Below are positions 9,819 through 22,481 of a stretch of DNA of 64,000 nucleotides, one piece after another. The notes under the pieces were generated by a model. It searched no databases, was not told the origin of the DNA, and saw only the letters and a program-made list of their open reading frames with translations. The DNA is from Triops longicaudatus (lineage: Eukaryota > Arthropoda > Branchiopoda > Notostraca > Triopsidae): assembly GCA_022885665.1 (NCBI GenBank), contig JAGQDJ010000006.1, forward strand, positions 186,001 to 250,000, given 5' to 3'. Within the stretch, counting starts at the first letter, position 1, and every line of letters begins with the position of its first letter. Position numbers and translations under genes: made by a program.

Positions 9819-12800
9819 ATGCACCTGACCGGAGTAATTACGGTGCTTTGGCTGTGCCTAGCCTCTGCTTTCGTCGTGAAAGCCCAAGAGACTAATACCT
9901 TTCCAGGAACAACGGAATTGGACGAGAACTTTACCACGTTATTACCCGAAGTTTCAGCAGAATCTGAGTCTACGTCTGTTGCAAATGTGCCCTCAACTTT
10001 GGCCTCAACTGTAGCGAGCTCCTCTTCGCCCCTTACGACAACCACTGAACCGGCTACCACAACTCAGCCTTCCGCAACTTCAGCTCCGGTATTATCTTCG
10101 GAAGCTACAACTGCAACAAATACCGAAATTCCGACGACTTCGGTACAATCAACAACAGAAATGAATACCGGTAATCTAACAGCATCCACCGAAAATGCGT
10201 CGTCGGTTCCGCTACGCACTGGCAGTCGACGCGAAGAGAAGGCAGAATCCGGCTTCAGTGGAAATAGTCAAAGGGACTCATCGCTCCCAAACCAAGAGAC
10301 ATCCATGTTAACAGATCTCACACCAAGTCGTACAGGTGAGTTTTCATTCTCATCTCTGGCATTCTTTCCTTGTACCCATTCTCAAGCAAATCACTGTCAA
10401 AAGTCGCACCAATGCGTTAAGCTTGGTTGCTACCGTAAATGGGGCAGATACTTTTTCGAACAACAAACTCACGGGAATTTGGCTAGCATGATGTTGCCTT
10501 TTTTTTTAGTCTAGTCATTTTTAGTCAGTCTTTTTCTAAACAACTCAAATAAGTAATTCAGTCACATCTCTTGTTCTGTCCCACATCACGAGACTTCGTG
10601 TTTCACAACGAAGGTGGCTTGGTAACCTTGTGATCAGCCTTTTGGGGACTTTCTTGTAATAAGTTGTAAGCATAACTTTTAGTGTACTGGAGGCATTAGA
10701 CCATAAACTGCAGGTGTGTTTCTGAGGCACCTTACGCATATTCTCGTTACTACACAGACGAGTTACCATGACAACATCGTAAGGCCGACAGGTTCCAACA
10801 GCTCGTGTCTCGCATCATCCACTTTGCTCGGGACGGTACAAAATTCCCGCCATACCTTCCTGTCCTGTCTCGACCGCAAATGAGCCGCAACCCCCACAAA
10901 ATAAAATGACTTTTTTTAAAAGTGTTATAAGTTGCTCCCTTTTCATTTAACCGAAGGTCCTCTTCTCTCTTTCGTTCTCTTTCTTGTTCCTCTTCATTCT
11001 AAAGAGATCTCCCTCCTCTTTCCCTCTCCCAGATGTGTACAGCAAGGACTACAGGTACACTTTGCGTGCTGTCCTTTTCCTTTCGGGCAACCGAAGATGC
11101 AAGCTAGAGTCCCGCGTTGGAGCTTGCAAGAGGCCAAAGTTGGTTACTATAGTTACATAGCCCGCAACCAAACCTTTACAGCGTTAACATTCATGACGCC
11201 ATGATGTGAGTCACATGCGACAATTGATGTCACACACCCTTGGCGATTTTGCTACCAAACTAGCCAATAAACCAACATTTCGGTGGTTTTTTAGCTAGCA
11301 GAAGCGCCTTCTATTTTAAGGAATTTTAAATTTTTTCCGTCTCACTCCGAAGCTTCATTTGCATTTCGGTTTGCCTTGTAACTATCGTAAGATCCGGCTG
11401 TTTCTCTGCCAAGCTTCTCCTTTTTTTTCTCCGAATTGAGACACGGGTACTAATGACACACAATATCCGCCCTAGCACTCTGCAAAGGGGAGATCACGCA
11501 CTAAGATTTCTATAGGCTAGGGGAGTCCAGGTAAGGGTTTTCCTTGGAAACCTGAAAAGTTAGTGTGAATTATTATCCTTAGCTCAGGGTCACGACTGAC
11601 AACAGTCCTCTTTAGGGGCACGGCACACGGGGGTTCTCAAACAGAAGATGAAAGGGAATTTTTCCAGATTTTCGATTTTACTTTCGTACGCCCCACAGTC
11701 CCTGCCCACTTGGTTGGAAATCAAGTGCACAAAGCAAAGCGTAGGAAAACCTTCGGTGTTTCGCCTAGAAGCTCAGGTACCACAAGAGGGTGCGTTAGAG
11801 AGGGTAAAAAGGAGGCTGAAAATCGGACAATTTATTGTCCGACAAAAATGCGATCTAGCCGAGGACGGCTGGTACCGAACTGCTTTTTCACTTGAAGCCA
11901 AGCGAGATAGGACGCCGAAGGCTTTTGGTGGCAGCTACAGAGGCACCGGCTTGCTAGCAGCACTGTATACACACAGATCACAGGTGAAGATGGAAAGCCG
12001 GGTTGGCCTGCGTTAGTCATTTCCCAATATAATTCAAGGGTTGCCTACCCTGATGAAAGTAGCAGAAAAATGTTGTTCTAGTAAGGGATAAACGGTGGTC
12101 ACGGGCAAACCATCGTCTTTGTTGATTTTCACATCGCTGATGATGCTCCTTCGAAGAATCTGCACTACGCTGTACGATACGCCAGGCTGTAAACCCGTTT
12201 GTTATCCTACGTTAACTGGATCACGTGCTCACGAGTTTGAAAAGGGATAGAATTTTTGGAGAGGATTTCCCTTCTGTGTAGCGAATTCCTGATGGGTAGA
12301 TCGGAGACCCACATGAAAGACGAAAATCAACCTTTCGAAAGCAACTCGGATTGAAATACTTTGAAATTTAGTCCCTATTTCCTGATTATTGTCAAGCTGC
12401 AAAAGAGTTATATTTACCCACGCGCCGTGCCTCTTCTAGCAGTAATTGCACAAATAGGTAATTTGCCTCCAGACCCGCCCCTTAGAGGCCTAACGTTTCC
12501 GGATTTTTGAAAGTCCTTTAGGGTTTACATCGAATTTACTGAATGCTGGTTCAAGGCTAGTATAACCTTCTGCATAAAAATGGCTTATTATTAGTTCCAT
12601 TTTTGTAAAAAAAAAAAGGTAACAATGGCTTAGGTTTGCGACGCTTTACTCGTCGCAAGGTCACACGCCCATTCTCGATTTACCTCCTTTTTTAATAGAA
12701 GGTTATACAAGTCAAACACGTTTACCAGTGTTTTGCACAAAGCAGAATTTTATTTCAGCGTCTTAAGTTTTTCGTCCCCTTTCTTGATCGATGGATGGGG

Positions 12801-15800
12801 TTCTATTGTAGAACACCGACTCCTACTTCACTTGAGTATTTACATAAAACCAGCTCATTTTACTAGTTGATACCCCTACTGGTTTACGGGGGTTCCAGCA
12901 GTTAATGAAAAGTCACCTAAAACTAAAACTGAAAACCAAATTGAAATTTGAGGTCGAGGACTGTGAGTCCTTGACCGTAAGAAAACTTGACGACCCCGAA
13001 GAAGCAGAAACCCCTGGCAAGACCAAACCAAGCTTGACAGGGTTCCCCTTTCAGTCGTTTTCGACAAGGCTAGAAGAATTACACGTCCCTCAGCCGCCAA
13101 AAATAAATTCACTCGGGATTAGAAGTCTGATAATGTGACACTCTACAAAACTCGCTTCGTTCACAAACTTTCCGAGAGCGGGTTTTATAGACATCGTCAA
13201 GGCATGTTTATTCGGTGTAAACAATTCCGATCGTACCTTAAAAAGTGCTATATGTTATCTCCTAAAATGGTTAGACTGTGGCTTAGTACTTCCACTACGC
13301 ATTCATTTTGGCAGAGAATCACTACAGACTTTTCTGTATTTGTTAAAGATTATTATTACTTTTATTCCATGTAGAGCCACGTGGGTAACCTCTTGATTTA
13401 TTTTGCGTTCCTTATTTCTATTGCATTATTTTCTTTTTGCTTGCAACGCGAGTTGGAATTCGTTTGTGGTTTGTATGGGTACGGGTCCAAATGTAGTTCG
13501 ATGCCTGCCATAGGCGCAACTTAGCACGGTCTGCTTGCCTCGAAACGCTGACCCACATTTTCCCATGTAGAACACTTTCCATCCGAAGACCTACATACGC
13601 TTCGCTTGCGTCCCCAACAATGCATCTTCTTCAGGGCTCTTTAATTTTCATATCTTTTATTCTAATTTCTATAAAGGAACCTAATAGCTCGCGAAGGGTT
13701 GCACGAAGAAAAAGCTGAGGAAATGTTAGAAATCCACAAGTCTGCCAGGTTTCTCTGAACACTTTATCTTAGACTGCGGCCATATAAAATAGAAGGCCCT
13801 AGATTAATTAACTATGCATGCTAGAGGCATACGCCAAGCAAGAGCCACGCAACCCCCCAAATGATTCTAACTTAATGGCTTTGAAAGCGAGCTCTCCATA
13901 ACAACGAAAACCGGCAACAGCCACCCTTTTCTTTTAGAGATGAAAACTTTCCGGGGAGGGCAAAATTCCTCACTGGAAAAAGAATTTGGCGATCTATAAC
14001 CTTTCGGGGCCACACCGTATTCCCTTTTTCTCGGAGAGTTCTTAAAAACAACACCCACTGGCGTTTTTCTTTCTCTGGCCCCAAAAACCCGGCCTTCCCC
14101 AAGACAAACTCCAAGCCCAGAAAGAAGCAAGAGGCCATCATCGCCAGCAAGAGTTTTCTTCAAGGTTACTCGCCTGTGGGGGCATGGTATAGGCTAAACG
14201 CGAGTCGATCTTATGAAACACGTATATGTGCTTACCTGCTGCATTGGTAACCAGGTAAAGTCCGCTCCAAAAACACCTAACGCCAGAAAGACCCGATGAA
14301 GTGGCGAAGGCCTATTAAACCTCAGTCCAGAAAGAAAAGAAAAGTGACTGGTACTGCCAGGTACGAGCGTAGGAAATCCTTTTTAGCCAACTCGACCAAA
14401 CCTCATGATGTAGAAACTTTGCCAAGACGCTTGGCCCATTACACATGTTTTACTCCCTCGGATCCCGAAATTCCGCTAATCTTCGTGATTCACCTGTTTG
14501 CATAGGAGAAACTCCCGTCCGAGTCGTAAAAGGGACCACGCAGGGGTTGGAGGAATAGTCCATCCTTTCTATGGAGGTTTGCCATCTTATCTTTAACGTC
14601 ATAAGGTAGCGAGGATGTAGGGATTGTCTAGGCGAAGAAAGTTGTTGCATTCCAGCGGAAACACCCATACTTTGAAGAGAGACCAAGGGCTAGAATCCAT
14701 CTGGCGAAGAGTAAAATGATTCAGGAGAAAGCAGAATTGGGTCAAAAGCTTCCAGCTACCTTCTTTTCATCTTCCTTCCAAAGCAACCTATTTCGTACAG
14801 GAAGCGGTTGTTAAAGCAAGGTGGTAACTACGAGATTATAGAGGCGCTTGGTATTATTAGAAGCAAAGGTTAAATTACACCTGTCTGATTGCGTTTTGCG
14901 AGTTCAGTCACCAGAACGAAATTTGGTGTAGGTTTGGATACGTCACTCCGTGAATGTCGTTCTAAAAACGTTACCACGTTCTGCGTCACAGCATTCTGCA
15001 TTTTTATGACTTCGGTTGCTTTTTAGCTCCGCTCCACCACACTGTGTGCTCTTTCAATGCCACATATCCGCCCAAGTTAGCTTCTGACCTATCAACCCTT
15101 TTCACCTGCACAATGTAGACATGCTTGTTAAAAAAAGAATTGCGTACAATTTCGCAATCTACCAATAATGACGTTGGGAACCTTGCGCGAAGCACGGTAG
15201 TTAAACGCCAACGTCGCCAAAACGACGCCGGAAATCCTTCTGCCAAGAAAACACAGCTGGTGTAAAGATAATTAGGAGCTCTCCTATGCCACGGTCAACA
15301 AGTTTTTTTTGGTACCTTGAATAAACTTGTATACTTACGCTGCGATATGACAAACCGAACTTCAGGGTCATTCCCAAGCATGCAGCACTTCGTTTAATAA
15401 GCTCCTACTTCCATTGGATGAGGCGCTTCTTGCTGTACGAGAAGACGAAGCTTACCACGGGTATGCTTCGTCTTACCACGGGTAACCTTTACAAACCAAT
15501 TGTGGAACGTGAAAACCAGTCTTGTGAAAACTTTTCATTTCTGGTACAATTCACGTGTCTCGCAGCGATAGCGTCACCTTCGCTTTTCTCCGTAACCGTC
15601 ATTCATCGGCCCACACATGTTAAGGTGAAACAGTGTGGTGCATACGCTCAGAAAAAAATGGAACAAAAAAGGGCTTTCCAACCGTCTTTTTATAGAATTT
15701 GAATTACAACCGGAAGGACGACAGGAAGTTGCTTTTTCGTAACCACGAATACAAATTCAAGTTTCGGCTACTCTTTCAGACCATTAAAAACCAACTTTCG

Positions 15801-18800
15801 CTGGAAATACCCAGTTACATTTAGTTCTTGTACTAGCTAATTCTTCTGTGTTTTTACTTCTTCACACAATAACCAGCTTTCCTCAAGTGGTCTGGAAGAC
15901 ATTTTTCCAAAACTAGCTACACTATTTGTACAATGGGAGGGCTGAAGTCTAAACAATACGAGGGTTCAGAGTGAGTATAGAAACTAAAACAATGCGAAAG
16001 GCCGAGTTTCTTCAAGATGGGGGGTAACTCATTTGCATAGGGTAAGCTTTTCGTGAAGGAAAATCACTTTTACCCTCCACAAGCATACATCATTTACAGA
16101 GAACCCCTTTTGCTGTATTTAACCTGGAATTTCAACCTACAATTATCATGATCGAGGGGAATTAACGCTCACCCTAAGTACGAAGTCGCCCAGGGTGTAG
16201 AAAAGCGTTTTCTGATCGAAAGCGGTAATCCAGCACGTTGACTTTTCGTTCAGTTTTAGCGAAAACTGGTTGAAAGTATTCGCAGCTTAGTCACGCGTGA
16301 CACGGTGCCAATTTCTAAGCGAAAATGAATGTTTAACGAACGCAAGCTTTTTCTCTGAACAAATTACAGTGATCGTCGGAGAATAGGGTATCCTTTCTTT
16401 CTATTTTCTGGTCTAAACTGGAGTCTTGCACTATTTTACCGTACCCGCTTTGCAAACTTCCGCGGTGCATTTGCCGTGAGCATGAACAGTAGTCAAATGT
16501 GAAAGGATGTCAGCACCGTGAATGATCTTAAAGCTTTACAAAGTCTTTTGCATGAGCATAACGAAATCCAGAGCCTGACAACATTATATGCAATCTCCGT
16601 CTTTCCGTTCTTACAGCTGATCCTTGTGAAGACGTGCTATGTGGCCGTGGAGCTGAATGTAAAGATGGCAAGTGTTGGTGCACGCCTGGTCGAATTGGCG
16701 ACCCCAATGATCTCCTGGGCATTGGATGTGTGAAAGGTAAAAATGGGAGATAAACTAGAGGTTCTAATAAAGAAAACGTTGTAAGGGGCGTGGATGAGAA
16801 GAGTAGGTTAGTGGGACAGAAATTTTGATCGTCTCGCATCTTCTTCATTTTCTCCCATAGCGGATTTAGCTTTGCCCAAAAACGGTACCGAAGGCCGCGT
16901 TTCGCGCATTGAAAATGCGACACAAGACGGTGTGCCTTCTGTCAGCTCAACGACCGTCAGCAGCACTTCTGACCCATCGACGAGCACTCTCCCTACCAAG
17001 CCTAGTACCTCCGCGTCATTGGAATTACAACCGGAACCCGCTTTGCATAAGCTGAGTTTAATCAACCGCACGCCCACGTCCATCCAAGTGCGTTGGGAAC
17101 CTTTCGACGTAGTCAACCAGCCTGACGCTCACGGATTGGCCATTCAGTATCGTGAAATCAATGAAAGCAACTGGCGTCGTGTTGATCTCGAAGATCATGA
17201 CACGACCGAAATGACGATTTCCAATCTGAAACCCAACGCCGAGTATCGCGTGCGGATTTCGCTTATCCAGGACATGGCAACAAAACGTCTCGGGGCTCAA
17301 ACCGAAACGATTCTTGCATCAACGACAGGTACCAATCACGGGTTACTGAACACCTAACGCGAGTTCGCTGTGGTTATTATGTCTCCATTTGACACCGTTT
17401 CTGCTAATTAGATGGATGCTTGCGAAACGGTACTGCGAGGTCGGTGGGAGACCAATTCGATGAAGGATGTGAAAGCTGCTCGTGTAACGCGAATGGAAAG
17501 ATTGAATGCTCGTCACGTTGTGAGATGCCCTATTTCCGCAAAGGACTCACTCAGGATCCTTTGTGCTTTGAAAGATCTATCGATGACTGTTGCGCTTTGG
17601 TAATTTGTGCATCAGAAGCTGCCCGAGATATCTCAGGTATTTTCGTCAGTTTCTCGTCTTTTTTTGTCCAACTTGTTACGACACTACCCATTAAAAAATA
17701 TTAGTGCTTTACGTAATATCGTTTAATGCAGTATGGCCACGTTAAAACTAACAACTTAAAACGAGTTGTTAGTTATAGTGTGCGGTTTTGAAGGTCCCGA
17801 GTTATGTACAGAAAAAAGCGCCTGATAAGAACGAACTCTGGATACACCGAATGTTTATTTTTTGTCCAAGAGTTTTGTTACAAGGGTTTTGTACTGTATG
17901 GTCTAACACAAAGAAACATTAAGAGTATAAATATAAAATTCGTCTATAATGTCTAAATATTTTTCTAAAAAACAGAATCCGATCCCTGCGAAAATACTCT
18001 CTGTGGTCCCAATGCTGAATGTACCAATATGACAGACACACCCGAGGCCAAGTGCGTATGCAAACCCGGTTTTGTTGGCAACCCAAGCGACATCATGATA
18101 GGCTGCACTCCAGGTAACACTGCACTAAGACGCCCGCATGGGTTCAATACACAACTGATAACTTATGGCTTTCCATCCAGACGCGGCCGCCAACCTCACC
18201 AAAGCTGCCAAGAGTGAAACTGGTTGCGTTATGAATAATCAGACACACTTGCCCGGCGAGAAATTTTTTGACGGTTGCGACTATGCTTGCGAATGTAGCC
18301 TCGAGTCCGAAATCAACTGTAAAGTATGTTCAGCCAACATCTGCGTGATCGCCTGTTTGCTTACATGATTTCTGTTTTTCATTGTAGCCTCGTTGCCCGC
18401 CACCTGTTGAAACGACAGACCCGGGTTGCGTTTCAGTGCCTGACCCTGCCGATTCTTGTTGTCAAATTCTGGCTTGTAACGGTAAGGTTTCGAAAAAAGG
18501 CGATGTGCCGTTTTGGCATTTTGTTATATTCCATTTTTAATGCGTGTACAACGAAAACAGGTTTGCCGCGCCCTGCAGCCACCGAGAACGGTTGCACCTT
18601 CAAGAACAATACGTATAAGCAAAACGAAACCTTTTTCGAGGGCTGTGAAGGCAAATGTGTATGCTTAGGCTTCGGTGATGTCCAGTGCGTTCCTCGGTAA
18701 GCTTTCGACAAATTGTTATGTCTCCTTGACGGAAGGAGAATAATTATGTTTCCTTCCTTTTCTCATTTTTTGTGTAGCTGCCCACACAGGCCAACTCCAC

Positions 18801-21800
18801 CCGGCTCCAGTTGCAAGTTGGTACCTGATCCGGCCGACGCTTGTTGCACCATGCCCATGTGCGACGACATGAACAATGGCACGGCCGTAGAAAACATGCC
18901 TCTAACAACCGTGGAACCTGTATCCGACACGAGTTCAATTACCATGTCCAATCGCACCAATGCTGGCCGTCGGGACGACGATATGTTAAACGGTCCCAAC
19001 GCATTGCAACCAGAAGTTCCGCACAGTGAAGACCAGCAGATTTCTGCCCAAATCAGCCATCTCAATGTAGTGAACTCTTCGACCCTCGCGTTGCATGTCG
19101 TTCTTTCGGATGGGGCAGTGGCTCGCTTATCCGAGCGCGGCTTCTTGAGGATCTTGCGTAGTACCGATCTGGACCAATGGCAAGAAGTTGAAGTCAACCC
19201 TACCCAAGTCCAACCGGAGGGGAATTCCACCGTGACAGTTATGTTGGGCCAGCTCGAGCCCAACACGGAATACTTCGTGCAAATTCAAGCGGGCAGTTTT
19301 GTTAGTAACACCTTAAACGTTCAAACCAGAACTGCAGAAGGTAAATTGTTCACCTTTTCTACCTTCGTGGTTCAAAACAGAAAACCTTGCTCTAATAAAT
19401 CCTCGTTCCCTTTATACACGCTTTTTATGTCATATCCCTAAGGTCAAGCGGGTAGTAAAAGATTTCAATCAACAGGTTTTGGGCGTGTATCGAGGTTCTA
19501 GTATGTTAGTCAAATACTTTTCTTTTTTCTGTCTTGTTATTTTACGTGTGATACGTGGGTTTAAGTCGACATTATTTCATAAACATCTCCTACGCCTTAG
19601 AATTCCGTATATGCTTAAGTTCTTGAGAGCAAAGGCGGTAACTCCCAAATACGCCATACAAAGGAAATATGACGCAGAAACTAGTCATTGAGGCGTGTGT
19701 TGCATAAGAGAAAGTCACTCGATTTTTATTGAAAAATGTTCTACGGTGTATTTACGTTCTACGGTCTATTACTATTTGTTATTTACTATGTTTTCTTCGT
19801 TTTTCACATAGTTGATGAAGTCGCACCACGTCAGGGTTCCGTGACAACTACAACAACGACTACTACGACTACCATGCGATCTGCGGGACCCACATGTTCA
19901 TTCAACGGCACTGTCTATGAAGAAGGCCAAGAATTCTTCCAGGGTTGTGAAATGTTCTGCATGTGCATGAACGGCAAAGCTGCGTGTAGTCCTCTTGACT
20001 GTCCTTCGGCTTTCGGCTTGGATGTACTCAATCCTAATTGCATTGAGTGGGAACAAATGACCGTACGTTCTATCAAGCGCTACAAAAAATGCATAACTAA
20101 CTTATCTCCCTATAGGATCTCGAGCGACAACCACCAAATTGCTGCGCCCAGCCCCGTTGCAAAAACGATGGCTCGTGCATGTACAAGGGTGAAAAATATG
20201 AGAACTTTGCCGAAATCCCTGCCTCAGCCAGTGGTTGCGACCAGCGTTGTACTTGCCAGTTCGGTAACGTCTCGTGTGAATCTCGGTGCGCTCCTGTCCC
20301 TGCATTGCCCCCCAGCAATTTGCCCTGTCCGCCCTCCGAAGCTGAAATAGGTCACCCCATTGGCGAACCTTGCTGCTCTGTATGGCAATGTTCCATCAGC
20401 GGAGCAGGTAATAGTGAAAAGCATTGTTACGTTAGTTAATTGTGAGCCCTGACTTTACGCTATTTTGACATTTAAGGTGGCTTCCGCCCTGTCGCTGGAG
20501 GCTCATTCCGACCACTTGGTAATGAACCATCCTCGTCTGGTAAGCCTTACTTTCCTCTAGGTTCTTTTCCCTTTCGGGTTCCCTAATTTCCTCGTAACTT
20601 ACGTGGAACCAAGTTCTGGTATTCTAAAATCTTCTCGAATTTTTGTAGAAACCATCAGCGACCTACAAGCCGAAACTCTGAGTCCCAAAGCTATTATGTT
20701 GAAATTCCGCATTCCAAGTGTCTACGTTGGTTTGCGAGCTTTCGTCGAAATTCTCTACAATGACGCTGAGAAGTATGTCGGAAGTTTACGCTTTCTTGTC
20801 CTGAATGCTAACAATTTGTTCGTGGTCTTTCGTAGCTCCGTGCCAGAGACAGCCTGGGAAAGTCAAAGCTTCGAAGAAGATGTGTTAACCAGCGCACAGC
20901 AAGAATTCATGCTCAGCAACTTGAAGCCTAATACGGAATATGAAGTTAAGGTTAACTTGCACTTACTCCTGGGTGACGCAGCAAATCCTCCTGCCAGCGG
21001 GTACATCCGTGCTCGTACAGCCGGAATGGGTAAACTTAACCGTCGTTTCGCTCTCTTACAGCGTGTAATTGATGGACCTTTTATTGTAGTGACCACAACG
21101 GAATCCACAACGACCTTACCACCGAAGATCACCGTGGACGCTGAATTACGTCAAGTGGACGCTGGTCCTACGTCAATTACCGTAGGCTGGCGAGCCTTTA
21201 ACGAATTTGAGCGTCGTTTTATCGACGGTGTTCAGTTACGGTACAAGAACCTTGACAACAATGCTCAGGTAGTGTGAGGAATTCCATATTCATCCGTGAT
21301 TCATTATATAGGGGGTACTTTAACATTTCCCTATATTTGATACAGGTGTTTACGATGACGCATTTGTTACACCGCGACGTAACGTCATATCAAATCGAAG
21401 ACTTGCAAGTGAGCACTACGTATGAGGTCGATATCATCTTCATGCCGTTCGCCAACCAAAGCACGGAGCTCATTTCCTTGCATCCAATCAAGATTAAGAC
21501 GACCAACGTGGAAGGTAACGAAAAAATCGAGTCACTTCACCTTTCGCAATTGCTAACGGAAACCACATCTCGTCTCGTTATAGTGGATCCTTACAACTTC
21601 GAGATTGCCTTAGTTGTAAACCGCGTCTCGGATATGTCTGCGGAGCTCAACTGGACTGGGGTGCCATATCCCGAAGACAAGTTCATTAACATCTACCGAA
21701 TCCTGTATCAAGGTGACAGTGAGCCGGAATACTCAAGCACTTTTAAGCTGGCGAAACACGATTCTCCTTCAACACTGCTAATTAAGGAACTCAAACCGGG

Positions 21801-22481
21801 CACCAGGTAACACACACATGGATATCTTATTATACTCAAGGCTTATTAAGAGCGTCCTCGTAAGCTCATTAATTGTCGAGCTGAGCTAGCACATTACCAG
21901 ATTAATTAATTAGTCTGTGGAGGACGTAGAGTTAATCTGCTCTTTTGTGCCTTCTCTAGGTACCGTATGTGGCTGGAAGCGTACCTGACCAATGGTCGCG
22001 TCAAGAAAACGTCCGTGATTGACGTCGTAACAAAAGCGGGTGGAAAAGTACCGAAATTGGACAAAATCGAGCCAGGTAATTATTAAGACATTGCCATGTA
22101 ATTATTGCATATTTGGTAAATTGTTCATTGTCTAGTGGGCACCCAAGAATCGAGAACTGCAGTGGATGAAAGTGGTCCTAACTATTATTCGGCTTTGGTG
22201 GGTGTGGCTATAGTTGCCGGTATTGCTGTGCTGCTAGTACTCATTTTGTTCGTAATGCTCATCCGGCGTCAAAACAAAGCTAAAGCTACCATCACAGCCC
22301 GGAAATCTCAATCCGCTTACGATAACCCTACTTACAAGGTAATTACTTACAGCTGTCAAGCAGAATTATTTGAAATACTTTCACAATCGAGAAGATGCTC
22401 TAAACGTACCTTTTGTGTGTCATTTAGCAAAACTATGACGCCGAGGCCAATGGACACAGCCGAAAACCTATCGAGCCTTAG
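9819..22481 (+). CDS. Large single-pass receptor with EGF-like, VWC and FN3 modules
   Basis: Twenty exons fit by phase and give about 1423 residues: 9819-10335, 16617-16736, 16861-17328, 17412-17636, 17976-18113, 18181-18323, 18388-18481, 18561-18696, 18778-19340, 19812-20062, 20116-20407, 20477-20539, 20649-20772, 20836-21029, 21090-21268, 21346-21514, 21584-21806, 21960-22075, 22136-22338 and 22428-22481. Order: signal peptide (1-22); Ser/Thr-rich mucin-like region (to ~172); EGF-like (DPCEDVLCGRGAEC); linker and FN3 (~255-365); VWC (~369-440); EGF-like (DPCENTLCGPNAEC); two VWC (~490-635); FN3 (~690-790); Thr run and two VWC (~802-980); three FN3 (~1004-1338); membrane helix (~1356-1381). 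The short tail carries SAYDNPTYK, an NPxY-type adaptor or endocytosis motif. It resembles arthropod proteins annotated as putative epidermal cell surface receptor, but I cannot confirm orthology. Its role is probably cell-surface or matrix adhesion, which is inference. Further exons could hide in the 6.3-kb first intron. Confidence 0.82.
10336..16616 (+). other. 6.3-kb first intron of the receptor gene
   Basis: Bounded by a GTGAGT donor and a TTACAG acceptor. It contains a long pyrimidine-rich tract at about 10960-11032 ending CCCAG and a donor-like CAG/GTAAGG at 11530. I could not build a phase-compatible coding exon from either. Frames at 11648-12016, 12905-13138 and 13867-14163 show no domain. 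Enhancers or an alternative first exon could lie here, but nothing in the sequence proves it. Confidence 0.6.
15442..15484. repeat. Short hairpin overlapping a tandem repeat
   Basis: AAGACGAAGC (15442-15451) and its exact reverse complement (15465-15474) flank a 13-nt loop. The 13-mer CTTACCACGGGTA occurs at 15451-15463 and again at 15472-15484, a 21-bp period. The direct and inverted repeats share bases. It lies in the receptor's first intron. Confidence 0.85.
17746..17774. repeat. Perfect 11-bp inverted repeat with 7-nt loop
   Basis: AACTAACAACT (17746-17756) pairs exactly with AGTTGTTAGTT (17764-17774) across the loop TAAAACG. It sits in the 339-bp intron between the first VWC exon and the second EGF-like exon. 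The stem is too short for a typical microRNA precursor. Confidence 0.85.

Noticed and set aside
11030..11062. Possible small exon after a long pyrimidine tract in receptor intron 1 (CCCAG to ACAG/GTACAC)
   Set aside because: The 22-bp candidate ends in phase 2 and cannot join the phase-1 exon at 16617.
11577..11630. TTAGCTCAGGG resembling a tRNA D-arm
   Set aside because: No B box or acceptor stem follows at the right distance.
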